Assembly: GCA_947453415.1 (NCBI GenBank)
Contig: CANGGG010000018.1
Coordinates: forward strand, 1-43,434
Direction of reading: 5' to 3'
DNA length: 43,434 nt
From: Bacteroidota bacterium
GTDB taxonomy: Bacteria > Bacteroidota > Bacteroidia > UKL13-3
Below the pieces are notes generated by a model that saw only the letters and a program-made list of their open reading frames with translations, searched no databases and was not told the origin of the DNA. Position numbers and translations under genes: made by a program. Positions 30,671 to 38,745 of this stretch are shown here, piece after piece. How positions within the stretch are numbered: position 1 is the stretch's first letter; each line of letters opens with the position of its first letter.

Positions 30671-31647
30671 TTAGAAAAACGGTGTTTTAAAATAAAAATT
30701 AGCCCAAAAAGTGAGGGAATCATCATATTAATAATCCAAAGAGAGTATGCAGCAAGCAAAACACCTAATTCAATGCTTTTATCAAAATTACCGAGTTCCT
30801 CAAAAACAAAAATTGCGGCAGCACCGCGCAAACCAATATCTAACAGAATAAAACTTGGCACCACAGATTGAATACAAAACACGGCAACTACACCTATAAA
30901 ACTATTTACTAAGCCAATATGAACTCCAAAAAACTGCAATAACAACATGTATTGAACCATAAAAACGGTGTAACGAATGATTGAAAAAAGCAAAACTTTT
31001 GTTAACTGAGTTTTTGAATATGATTTAAAAACAATGATATATTTTTCAATTTTACTAAAAAATTTTGTGCGACTTAATATGTTATACAATATATCAATTC
31101 TTATATAAGCAATAATTGCAAAAGCATGTATGAAAAAAAATACTAAAGCTATTTGCTTCCAATAAATATAAACGTAATAATCGGCTTTAGCGGTAAAGGC
31201 CAAAAGTGCGTACATTCCAAAAATAGCGGTAACTAAAACCTGCGCAGTATGTCCAATAACGGTAATTAACGAGCCTTTTATTTTATTTAAAGTTTGCAAG
31301 TGAATGACTCTTCCGGCAAAATCGCCAATTTGATTTGGCGTAATAATGCTTAGTGTAACTCCCGATAAAACCGCTTTTAACGAGTTACGAAAACTTATTT
31401 TTTCAAATTGATTAATCAATAAATGCCATTTGGCGGTTTCTAATCCCCAATTTGCAAAAAGCAGCAAAATAGCCAGCAAAAGGAACAAAGAATTTTGGAA
31501 TGAAAAGTTGAATTGAAACTGAATAAATTTTTTATCTATTTGATAAGCAACCAATAATTTATAAAGAATAAACGCAATGGTAAAAACTGCTAAAGCAATT
31601 TTTAAATAAGTAATCCATTTTTTATGTGTTTGCCAAAACTGTTTCAA
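30667..31647 (-). CDS. AglD/MprF-like integral membrane protein (lysylphosphatidylglycerol synthase TM region, UPF0104)
   Basis: 326 residues with about eight membrane helices. The motif GVTLSIITPNQIGDFAGR near residues 95-112 is the conserved core of this family, which includes the flippase half of MprF and putative lipid-linked sugar flippases or transferases. The starting codon is TTG at 31647: no ATG is available between it and an upstream in-frame stop. It overlaps the glycosyltransferase gene by 4 nt, so the two probably act in one pathway of lipid-linked glycan synthesis or transfer. Family confident; substrate unknown. Confidence 0.82.
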   Translation of the reverse strand: MKQFWQTHKKWITYLKIALAVFTIAFILYKLLVAYQIDKKFIQFQFNFSFQNSLFLLLAILLLFANWGLETAKWHLLINQFEKISFRNSLKAVLSGVTLSIITPNQIGDFAGRVIHLQTLNKIKGSLITVIGHTAQVLVTAIFGMYALLAFTAKADYYVYIYWKQIALVFFFIHAFAIIAYIRIDILYNILSRTKFFSKIEKYIIVFKSYSKTQLTKVLLFSIIRYTVFMVQYMLLLQFFGVHIGLVNSFIGVVAVFCIQSVVPSFILLDIGLRGAAAIFVFEELGNFDKSIELGVLLAAYSLWIINMMIPSLFGLIFILKHRFSK

Positions 31648-31712
31648 GCCAATATTTTGCCTTTAAGTTGTGCAATTTATATAATTTTATTGGTTTGCTT
31701 TTGTTTTAAAAT

Positions 31713-31720
31713 TATATTTG
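31713..31720 (+). promoter_or_regulatory. -7 element TATATTTG for the membrane-protein/ruvC transcript
   Basis: Perfect TAnnTTTG, 18 nt before the ATG at 31739; a TTTG lies 15 nt upstream (31694-31697), closer than the usual 19. It rules out the upstream TTG start at 31718, which overlaps the box. Confidence 0.5.
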
Positions 31721-31738
31721 AGTTTTTTAAAAACAAAA

Positions 31739-32134
31739 ATGGGTTTTATATTTTATCTATTATCAGGATTTGCTATTATGTTAATTGCAAGAGTTTGGCA
31801 ACAAAAATCAATTGAACAACTTAACAGCGAACACAAAGCAATATTAATTGGCCTTTTTAGCAAACGAAATAATTTAAATTTATACATCAGTTTGGGTACT
31901 ATGGTTATTTTTATCATCATTATTTTAATGGATTTAATAGCTATTCGTTTGGCGTTATTGGGTTTTGCTTTAAGCAACGTTTTATCTTTGGCTATACCAA
32001 TGAATATGAACTACAACAAACTTTTGAAAGCAAATTTTCCGATTGAATTTACCAATAATTATTTAATGACTTCGGCATTACGAATTATTGGAACCATTGT
32101 CATTTTTTCATATTTGTTTTTTGAGCCAAATTAA
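31739..32134 (+). CDS. Small membrane protein of unknown function
   Basis: 131 residues from ATG at 31739 (MGFIFYLLSGF). Three to four hydrophobic helices: about 3-20, 45-70 (TMVIFIIIILMDLIAIRL), 70-90 and 108-128 (LRIIGTIVIFSYLFF), with a polar segment RVWQQKSIEQLNSEHKA between the first two. No family is recognised. It lies divergent from the AglD-like gene and directly upstream of ruvC, whose most conservative start is 2 nt after this gene's stop. Confidence 0.6.
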   Translation: MGFIFYLLSGFAIMLIARVWQQKSIEQLNSEHKAILIGLFSKRNNLNLYISLGTMVIFIIIILMDLIAIRLALLGFALSNVLSLAIPMNMNYNKLLKANFPIEFTNNYLMTSALRIIGTIVIFSYLFFEPN

Positions 32135-32135
32135 C

Positions 32136-32741
32136 TTGGAAATTTTACCAGAAATAAAAGAATTTGACCGCATTATTTTAGGAATAGATCCTGGAACTTT
32201 GGTAATGGGTTATGGAATCATTGGAATTACTAAAAAGCAAGTATCATTAATTACATTAGGTGTTTTGCACTTAGAAAAATACGATGATTATGCCATGAAA
32301 TTAAAGAAAATATTTGAGCGAACAGTTGGATTAATTGATGAATTTAAACCAGACGAATTAGCCATTGAAGCACCTTTTTATGGTAAAAATGTTCAGTCGA
32401 TGTTAAAACTAGGAAGAGCGCAAGGTGTTGCTATTGCTGGCGCCATGAGCCGTGAGTTAGCAGTAAATGAATATGCTCCAAAAAAAATTAAACAATCAAT
32501 TACGGGAAATGGAAATGCTACCAAAGAACAGGTTTCGGGAATGCTGCAGCATATTTTAAAGTTCCAACACGACTCTAAATTTTTAGATGCCACCGATGGA
32601 TTAGCGGCTGCTTATTGCCATTATATGCAAAAAAATTTAGGCATTGCAACTGCAAAAACCAAAGCAAAAATTCCTGCAAAAAAGAAAGCCACCAGTTGGG
32701 ATAGTTTTGTAAGTAATAATCCTAGTAAAATTAAGAAATAA
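32136..32741 (+). CDS. ruvC: Holliday junction resolvase RuvC
   Basis: 201 residues from the TTG at 32136 (E-I-L-P-E-I-K-E-F-D then RIILGIDPGT). It resolves four-way recombination junctions with RuvAB. The acidic catalytic set is present: Asp in GIDPGT, Glu in AIEAPFYGKN, and the final acidic pair in LDATDGLAAA. An ATG at 32088 would add 16 residues (MEPLSFFHICF...) encoded inside the previous gene; these look like out-of-frame code, so TTG is preferred, though ATG cannot be excluded. After the family end (about residue 165) there is a basic tail rich in Lys and Ala (KTKAKIPAKKKATSWDSF), possibly DNA-binding. Confidence 0.92.
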   Translation: MEILPEIKEFDRIILGIDPGTLVMGYGIIGITKKQVSLITLGVLHLEKYDDYAMKLKKIFERTVGLIDEFKPDELAIEAPFYGKNVQSMLKLGRAQGVAIAGAMSRELAVNEYAPKKIKQSITGNGNATKEQVSGMLQHILKFQHDSKFLDATDGLAAAYCHYMQKNLGIATAKTKAKIPAKKKATSWDSFVSNNPSKIKK

Positions 32742-32769
32742 AAACCTTTATTTGCTATTGAAAATAAAA

Positions 32770-34581
32770 ATGAAATTCGCTTATAAATTAATACTTTTTC
32801 TATTGTTTTTTGCCTTTGGCAATGACATTGCTGCGCAAAACAACGAAGAAAAATTAGCTGCTCAATTTTTCTCGAATGCGGAGTACGATAAAGCCGCTGA
32901 TTTGTATGAAAAACTACTCAATAAAAATCTTACGTCTTTTTACTTTTACGATAATTTATTGCAGTCGTACATTAAGCTTAAACGCTTTGATGATGCGGAA
33001 AGTTTATGTAAAAAAATGTACCGAAAGTTAAATTCTGCTTATTACATGGTAGATATTGGATACATTAATAAATTAAGCAACAAGCCGGAAAAAGCCATTA
33101 AGCAGTTTGATGAAGTTATAAAAAAAACCATTCCTAATCAGGATAAAATAAACGAAGCTGCCAATGCTTTTGAAAAACGCAACGAAACAGAATATGCAAT
33201 AAAAAGCTATATAAATGGACGAAAATTATTGGGCTATATCAGCGTATTTAATAATGAATTAGCAGCACTTTATGCCAAAACCAAACAAACCCAATTAATG
33301 ATTGACGAATATTTGGGAAGTGTGGAACAAAGTCCAATAATTAGTGAGGAAGTGCAAGGTTTGTTACAAAATAATATTCAACAAAATTCAGACTTTGAGT
33401 TACTGAAAAATTCATTGATTCGTAAAATAAAAAGCAATCCAAATACCGATGTTTTTTACGAAATGTTGATTTGGTTTTATGTGCAACGAAAAGACTTTGA
33501 CAATGCCTTAATTCAAGCAAAAGCAATAGACAAACGCTTAAAAGAAGAAGGCCGAAAAATGATGGATTTGGGTTATTTGGCCATTAGTAATGAAAAATAT
33601 GATGCCGCCATTCGCTTGTTCAATGAAGTTGTAATTTTAGGGAATACCAAAGCTTATTACCTTTCGGCAAAACTAGGAATTTTAGAAGCCAATAATAAAA
33701 AATTATTAAGTAATTCAAACCTCAGTTTAATTGATTTACAAAATTTAGAAAAAACCTATATTTCATTTTTAGCAGAAAACGGAAAAACGAATTATACGGC
33801 TCAAAGTATGCGCGATTTGGGTAAATTATATGCATATTACTTGAACGATATTGATAAAGCAATTGACATTTACAACAATATTTTAGCGTTACCAGGAACT
33901 GATAATTTTTTTAAAGCTGAATGCAAATTAGACTTAGGCGATTTATATGTAATAAAAGGTCAAGAATGGGATGCAATGCTGCTTTACGGACAAGTAGACA
34001 AGGAGTTTTTAGAGCATCCTTTTGGGCAAGAAGCTAAGTTTAGAAATGCAAAATTGAGTTTTTATTTAGGTGAATTTGAATGGGCAAAAGCCCAATTAGA
34101 CATTTTGAAAACTGCTACCACACAATTGATAGCAAATAATGCGTTAGAACTTTCATTATTAATACAGGACAATACAGTGGATTCAAACGAAGATGCGCTC
34201 AAACTATTTGCAAAAGCCGATTTAGATTATCAGCAAAACAAGTTCGCAGCAGCATTTAAGTTATTAGATTCCATTGCAATATTGTTTCCAAAACATGCTT
34301 TAAGTGACGACATTGCATTTAAAAAAGCACAGGTTTACACCAAACAAAAGAAATTTGATGAAGCCATTCTTCAATATAATATTGTTATCAATGAACATGG
34401 AAGCGATATTTTAGGTGATAATGCATTGCTCAATTTAGCAATTATTTACGATAAAAATTTAAACAATGCCGAAGAAGCAAAAAAGCAATACGAAAAATTT
34501 ATTGAAAATTACGGAAGCAGTATTTTTATCAACGAGGTTAGAAAAAGATACCGCCAATTAAGAGGCGATTTAATCAATTAA
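32770..34581 (+). CDS. Secreted TPR-repeat protein
   Basis: 603 residues from ATG at 32770. It has a signal peptide (LFFAFGNDIAAQ), so it acts in the periplasm or at the outer membrane. The whole mature chain is helical repeats: FFSNAEYDKAADLYEKLL near the start, IAISNEKYDAAIRLFNEVV-like repeat in the middle, and VYTKQKKFDEAILQYNIVI near the end, all TPR/Sel1-like. An in-frame TTG at 32752 is less likely. It follows ruvC by 28 nt and precedes the DUF4286 gene by 5 nt, so the run is probably one transcript. TPR proteins of this kind serve as scaffolds for envelope machines; the partner is unknown. Confidence 0.82.
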   Translation: MKFAYKLILFLLFFAFGNDIAAQNNEEKLAAQFFSNAEYDKAADLYEKLLNKNLTSFYFYDNLLQSYIKLKRFDDAESLCKKMYRKLNSAYYMVDIGYINKLSNKPEKAIKQFDEVIKKTIPNQDKINEAANAFEKRNETEYAIKSYINGRKLLGYISVFNNELAALYAKTKQTQLMIDEYLGSVEQSPIISEEVQGLLQNNIQQNSDFELLKNSLIRKIKSNPNTDVFYEMLIWFYVQRKDFDNALIQAKAIDKRLKEEGRKMMDLGYLAISNEKYDAAIRLFNEVVILGNTKAYYLSAKLGILEANNKKLLSNSNLSLIDLQNLEKTYISFLAENGKTNYTAQSMRDLGKLYAYYLNDIDKAIDIYNNILALPGTDNFFKAECKLDLGDLYVIKGQEWDAMLLYGQVDKEFLEHPFGQEAKFRNAKLSFYLGEFEWAKAQLDILKTATTQLIANNALELSLLIQDNTVDSNEDALKLFAKADLDYQQNKFAAAFKLLDSIAILFPKHALSDDIAFKKAQVYTKQKKFDEAILQYNIVINEHGSDILGDNALLNLAIIYDKNLNNAEEAKKQYEKFIENYGSSIFINEVRKRYRQLRGDLIN

Positions 34582-34586
34582 AAAAA

Positions 34587-34892
34587 ATGATAGTATATAA
34601 CGTAACCATTAATTTAGAACCAAATATTCACGAAGAATGGGTTAAATGGATGAAAGAAAAGCACCTTTCAGATGTAATGGCAACAGGCATGTTCACTTCT
34701 TTTAGGTTTTTAAAATTGCTAAGCAAACAGGAAGATGAAGTAGGTGAAACTTACGCCATTCAATATTTTGCTGAAACAATGGAACATTACAATAGATACA
34801 TGGAAGAATTTGCACCAGCTTTACAAAAAGATGGTAGAGATTTATTTGGGGAACAGTTTTATGCCTTTAGAACATTGCTGGAAGAAGCATAA
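34587..34892 (+). CDS. DUF4286 family protein
   Basis: 101 residues, matching the usual length of DUF4286 (a ferredoxin-like/dimeric alpha-beta barrel type protein of unknown function in Bacteroidota). Recognisable parts: MIVYNVTINLEPNIHEEWVKWM, then HLSDVMATGMFTSFRFLKL, TYAIQYFAETMEHYNRYM and a C-terminal GEQFYAFRTLLE. No catalytic residues are evident. Directly follows the TPR gene (5 nt gap). Confidence 0.82.
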   Translation: MIVYNVTINLEPNIHEEWVKWMKEKHLSDVMATGMFTSFRFLKLLSKQEDEVGETYAIQYFAETMEHYNRYMEEFAPALQKDGRDLFGEQFYAFRTLLEEA

Positions 34893-34970
34893 GGAAGGTC
34901 TGCAAAAAAAGTCCAATTTCTTGTCACACATTAAAAATCATTTAATAATTTTTCTTTAAAACAAAAAACT

Positions 34971-35966
34971 ATGAAAGCAATTATTCCTGTAGCAGGCATT
35001 GGCACTCGTTTAAGGCCACATACGCATACGCAACCAAAGGCATTAATTCCAATTGCTGGTAAGCCAATTATAGCTCATATTGTTGACAGTTTAATAGAAG
35101 CTGGTGTCAATGAGTTTGTGTTTATTATTGGATATTTAGGAGATAAAATTGAAGAATATATTCAAAAGAATTATCCTTCAATTACTGCTAGTTTTATTAT
35201 TCAAACTACCGGAAAAGGAGTTGGACATGCCATTTGGCTGGCAAAAGAAAATATTTTGCAGAATAACAGTGAAATATTAATTGTTTTTGGGGATACCATT
35301 GCTGATGTTGATTTGAAAAAAATTATTGCTGAGCCATATAATTTATTAGGAATAAAAAAAGTAGAAGATCCACGACAGTTTGGAGTTGCCGAGATTGACA
35401 AAGATGGAAATATTGTAAAAATGGTAGAAAAACCATCCATTCCAGTTTCTAATTTAGCATTGGTAGGAATTTATAAAATAAAAGACAGTCACGCACTTTT
35501 TGAAGCGTTAGACAGCAATATTAGTCAGAAAAAAACCACGCATAACGAATACACTTTAACCGATGCCTTAATGAGCATGATTCATAGTGGTTATAAATTT
35601 AAAAGTTTTGACGTGGCCAATTGGTACGACTGTGGTAAAAAAGATATTTTATTAGAAACAAATTCTATTTTATTAAAGCGTTTGAATTATGATACTACAA
35701 AATACAAATTTGAAAATACTATTATTATTCCGCCTGTATTTATTGGGAATGGCTGTAAAATTTCAAATTGTATCATAGGCCCAAATGTATCAATTGGCGA
35801 TGAAGCAATTTTGAATTATTGTATTTTAAAAGAAAGTATCATTGGGCCCTTTTCTCAAATAGAATATGCTATTTTAGAAAAATCGTTGATAGGAAATGAC
35901 GCCACTTTATGCGGCAATAAACAAAGTTTAAATATTGGCGATAGCACAGAAATAAATTTTGGGTAA
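34971..35966 (+). CDS. Sugar-phosphate nucleotidyltransferase (GlmU/RmlA-like)
   Basis: 331 residues. The N-terminal Rossmann-like nucleotidyltransferase domain starts IPVAGIGTRLRPHT (G-x-G-T-R loop) and PKALIPIAGKP, with the metal-binding aspartate in IVFGDTIADVD. Residues about 240-325 form a left-handed beta-helix of hexapeptide repeats (CKISNCIIGPNVSIGD, IIGPFSQIEYAILEKSLIG). Such proteins make NDP-sugars such as dTDP-glucose or GDP-mannose from a sugar 1-phosphate, with the helix adding trimerisation or acetyltransfer. The exact sugar cannot be told. It lies before a polysaccharide flippase, fitting surface-glycan synthesis. Confidence 0.87.
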   Translation: MKAIIPVAGIGTRLRPHTHTQPKALIPIAGKPIIAHIVDSLIEAGVNEFVFIIGYLGDKIEEYIQKNYPSITASFIIQTTGKGVGHAIWLAKENILQNNSEILIVFGDTIADVDLKKIIAEPYNLLGIKKVEDPRQFGVAEIDKDGNIVKMVEKPSIPVSNLALVGIYKIKDSHALFEALDSNISQKKTTHNEYTLTDALMSMIHSGYKFKSFDVANWYDCGKKDILLETNSILLKRLNYDTTKYKFENTIIIPPVFIGNGCKISNCIIGPNVSIGDEAILNYCILKESIIGPFSQIEYAILEKSLIGNDATLCGNKQSLNIGDSTEINFG

Positions 35967-36038
35967 ATATTATAAATTTCAAACAAAAATAAATTATTGG
36001 CTAAATTATTGCTAAAAGCAAAATAAATACCACAGAAA

Positions 36039-37349
36039 TTGACAAAGAAAAACAACAATTACATTAATAATAGCATTTGGATTTTAGCTGAAAAAGCTTC
36101 TAGAATAATTTCAGGGATATTAGTAGGTGTGCTAGTAGCAAGGTTTTTGGGAAAAGAACAATTTGGAATTATAAGTTATGCATTAAGTGTTATAAGTATT
36201 TTTACTGTTTTTTCTACTTTAGGTTTAGATGGCATTGTGGTAAGAGAATTAATTACCGAAAAAAAGAAAAAATATGACATCATTGGAACCACTTTTTGGT
36301 TACGTTTCATTGGCTCATTTTTGGTTGTTATTGCTTCCACTTATTACTCTTTTATGCGCGATCCTAGTGATAGAACTTGGATTGTATTTTTAGTTTCAAT
36401 TGCAGTCGTTTTTCAGTCATTTAGTGTCATTGATTTTTACTTTCAATCGGAGGTAAAAGGTAAGTATAACGCCATTACACAAATAATTACTTTAATCATT
36501 TCAGCTATTGTAAAACTAGTACTAATTTACTTTGAAGCACCTTTAAGTTGGTTTGCAAGCATGGTTATGTTAGAAGCAATTCTTACGGCTATCAATCAAC
36601 TTATTTTTTACAAACAAAACCAACAGGAAGTTAGCAAATGGAAATTCAGTTTGAGCGAAGCCAAAAGATTACTTTCACATTCATGGCCAATTATTATTTC
36701 TGCATTTATGCAAATGATTTACCAGCAAGCCGACAAAATTTTAATAGCTCGATACTTGCAAGACATGGGAATGGTTGGTCAATATTCGGCCGCAACAAGA
36801 ATCAGTGAAGCTTCATTCTTTATTCCTGTAGCACTTTCGGCCGCATTGTTTCCTGGAATTATTAATAACAGAGAAAATAAACCTTTACAGTTAAAACGCT
36901 TAACACAAATATATTCTTTAATGATTTGGAGTGCTTTGATTATATCAATTGGTGGTTATTTATTAGGCGATTGGGTGATTGGGTTTTTATATAAAGATGG
37001 ATTTCCATTAGCTCCTGAAATATTCAAAATTCATATTTGGATTACCATTCCAGTATTTTTTGGCACGGCATGGGGTTCATGGCTATTGGCTTTAAACAAA
37101 CAAAAACTAATTACCATTTACCAAGTTTTGGTGCTCATATTTATATTAGCTTTAGAAATGTATATGATTCCAAAATATGGTATAAAAGGAGCAGCATACA
37201 GTGTTGTTTTCTCCTATTTATTAAGTTTATTAGCCATCATATTTGTATACAAACCCAAAGAATCGGCCATGCTTTTCATTTCAGCATTGAACCCAAAAAA
37301 TCTTTTTGATGTTTATAAATATTGGAAAGAAATGAAAAGTTTAAAGTAA
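36039..37349 (+). CDS. Oligosaccharide/polysaccharide flippase (Wzx/MATE superfamily)
   Basis: 436 residues with 12-14 membrane helices. The start region LAEKASRIISGILVGVLVARFLG and FGIISYALSVISIFTVFSTLGLDGIVVREL is the hallmark of the Wzx-like export family, which flips undecaprenyl-linked glycans across the inner membrane. The first codon is TTG at 36039 (T-K-K-N-N-N follows); no ATG lies near the correct N-terminus. It follows the nucleotidyltransferase by 72 nt. An A/T hairpin overlaps its stop codon. Confidence 0.88.
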   Translation: MTKKNNNYINNSIWILAEKASRIISGILVGVLVARFLGKEQFGIISYALSVISIFTVFSTLGLDGIVVRELITEKKKKYDIIGTTFWLRFIGSFLVVIASTYYSFMRDPSDRTWIVFLVSIAVVFQSFSVIDFYFQSEVKGKYNAITQIITLIISAIVKLVLIYFEAPLSWFASMVMLEAILTAINQLIFYKQNQQEVSKWKFSLSEAKRLLSHSWPIIISAFMQMIYQQADKILIARYLQDMGMVGQYSAATRISEASFFIPVALSAALFPGIINNRENKPLQLKRLTQIYSLMIWSALIISIGGYLLGDWVIGFLYKDGFPLAPEIFKIHIWITIPVFFGTAWGSWLLALNKQKLITIYQVLVLIFILALEMYMIPKYGIKGAAYSVVFSYLLSLLAIIFVYKPKESAMLFISALNPKNLFDVYKYWKEMKSLK

Positions 37350-37364
37350 TAAAAACTTTAAACT
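37338..37364. terminator. Possible bidirectional terminator at the flippase/purM convergence
   Basis: AGTTTAAAGT pairs perfectly with ACTTTAAACT across a 7-nt loop. It overlaps the flippase stop codon and lies just beyond the end of purM. The stem is A/T-rich and only the minus side has a T-rich follow-up (TTTTCATTT), so this is tentative. Confidence 0.4.
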
Positions 37365-37369
37365 AGTAT

Positions 37370-38533
37370 TTAATAAATAAACTCACCGTGAGCTGTTTTT
37401 ACAAGCAATTCATTTTTTTCAGCAGCTTCTACTCTTCCAATTATTTGTGCAGGAATTTGGTATTTATTTGCTAAGGTAATTAAGCCTTCGGCAGTTTTTT
37501 CATCAGTATAAAACTCCAATAAATTTCCCATATTAAACACTTTATACATTTCGTGCCATTCACTGTTGCTTTGGCTTTGAATCATGCTAAACAATGGCGG
37601 AGTTTTAAAAAGATTATCTTTAATAATTTTAACGTTTTTTACAAAATGTAAAACCTTTGTTTGTCCGCCACCCGTGCAATGAACCATGCCATCAATTTTA
37701 TCAAAATAGTTTTCAAAAACTTCCTTAATAATTGGGCTAAAAGTTCTGGTTGGTGAAAGTATCATTTTACCAACGTTTAAAGGATTATCGGAAATTTGCT
37801 CACTTAATTTTAAACCACCAGTATATACCAAATCATCTGGAACTTGTGGGTCAAAACTTTCACTAAATTTTTTGTAAAATGACGACAAAACATCATGACG
37901 GGCCATGGTTAAACCATTACTACCCATACCTGCATTGTATTCTTTTTCGTAAGTAGTTTGCCCAAAACTAGCAAAGCCCACAATTACATTTCCTGCTTTT
38001 ACGTTATGATTTGAAATAATTTTACTTTTTTCAATTCGTGCTGTAACGGTTGAATCTACAATAATGGTTCTTACTAAATCGCCCACATCGGCAGTTTCGC
38101 CACCCGTAGAATGAATATTTATTCCATGTGATTGAAGCATAGCCACAAACTCTTCTGTTCCTTCAATAATGGCTTGAATAACCTCACCAGGAATTAAGTT
38201 TTTATTACGTCCAATAGTTGATGAAAGTATAATTTTATCGAAAGCACCAACGCATAACAAATCGTTTAAATTCATTACAATGGCATCTTGCGCAATTCCT
38301 TTCCAAACTGATAAATCGCCCGTTTCTTTCCAATACAAATATGCTAAACTCGATTTTGTTCCAGCACCATCGGCATGCATGATATTGCAAAAATTTTCAT
38401 TGCCACCCAAATAATCAGGAACTATTTTACAAAAAGCTTGGGGAAACAATCCTTTATCCATGTTTTTAATAGCTGCGTGAACATCTTCTTTTTGCGATGA
38501 AACGCCACGTTTCATGTATTTATCGTTGGTCAT
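37370..38533 (-). CDS. purM: Phosphoribosylformylglycinamidine cyclo-ligase, Bacteroidota long form
   Basis: 387 residues from ATG at 38533 (MTNDKYMKRGVSSQKEDV), longer than the ~345 of enterobacterial PurM. It closes the imidazole ring of AIR in purine synthesis, using ATP. Matching parts: YMKRGVSSQKED, IMHADGAGTKSSLAY, DAIVMNLNDLLCVGA, the GGETADVGDLV segment and GFASFGQTTYE. It would act downstream of PurF (6619-8514) in the same pathway, although the genes are 29 kb apart. A frame reaches 38554, but the sequence before 38533 is not typical of the family. Confidence 0.83.
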   Translation of the reverse strand: MTNDKYMKRGVSSQKEDVHAAIKNMDKGLFPQAFCKIVPDYLGGNENFCNIMHADGAGTKSSLAYLYWKETGDLSVWKGIAQDAIVMNLNDLLCVGAFDKIILSSTIGRNKNLIPGEVIQAIIEGTEEFVAMLQSHGINIHSTGGETADVGDLVRTIIVDSTVTARIEKSKIISNHNVKAGNVIVGFASFGQTTYEKEYNAGMGSNGLTMARHDVLSSFYKKFSESFDPQVPDDLVYTGGLKLSEQISDNPLNVGKMILSPTRTFSPIIKEVFENYFDKIDGMVHCTGGGQTKVLHFVKNVKIIKDNLFKTPPLFSMIQSQSNSEWHEMYKVFNMGNLLEFYTDEKTAEGLITLANKYQIPAQIIGRVEAAEKNELLVKTAHGEFIY

Positions 38534-38707
38534 TTTGAAAAAATTAGGAAACAATTTTAAAGCTTCAAAGATGCTTAAATTATTTTATTTTTTGGATAAA
38601 AAAAGGAAAGTCCGATTTAACAGGCTTGTTTTTGGAATAAATATTACTAATAAGTCTTCAAGTTTGTTAATATCATTAGGCTTAAATGTTATGAAATAGT
38701 AATGCAA

Positions 38708-38737
38708 TTGGAATTTATATTTTTTCTGTTATTTTTG
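38708..38737 (+). promoter_or_regulatory. Promoter of the secreted metalloprotease gene
   Basis: TTG (38708-38710), a spacer of exactly 19 nt and TATTTTTG (38730-38737), a perfect -7 box. The ATG at 38746 is 9 nt after the box, so the leader is only about 5 nt. Confidence 0.6.
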
Positions 38738-38745
38738 TATAAATC

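Noticed and set aside
38514-38699. 61-residue plus-strand frame between purM and the metalloprotease gene
   Set aside because: It overlaps the purM start on the other strand and has a composition like intergenic DNA; no domain or promoter.
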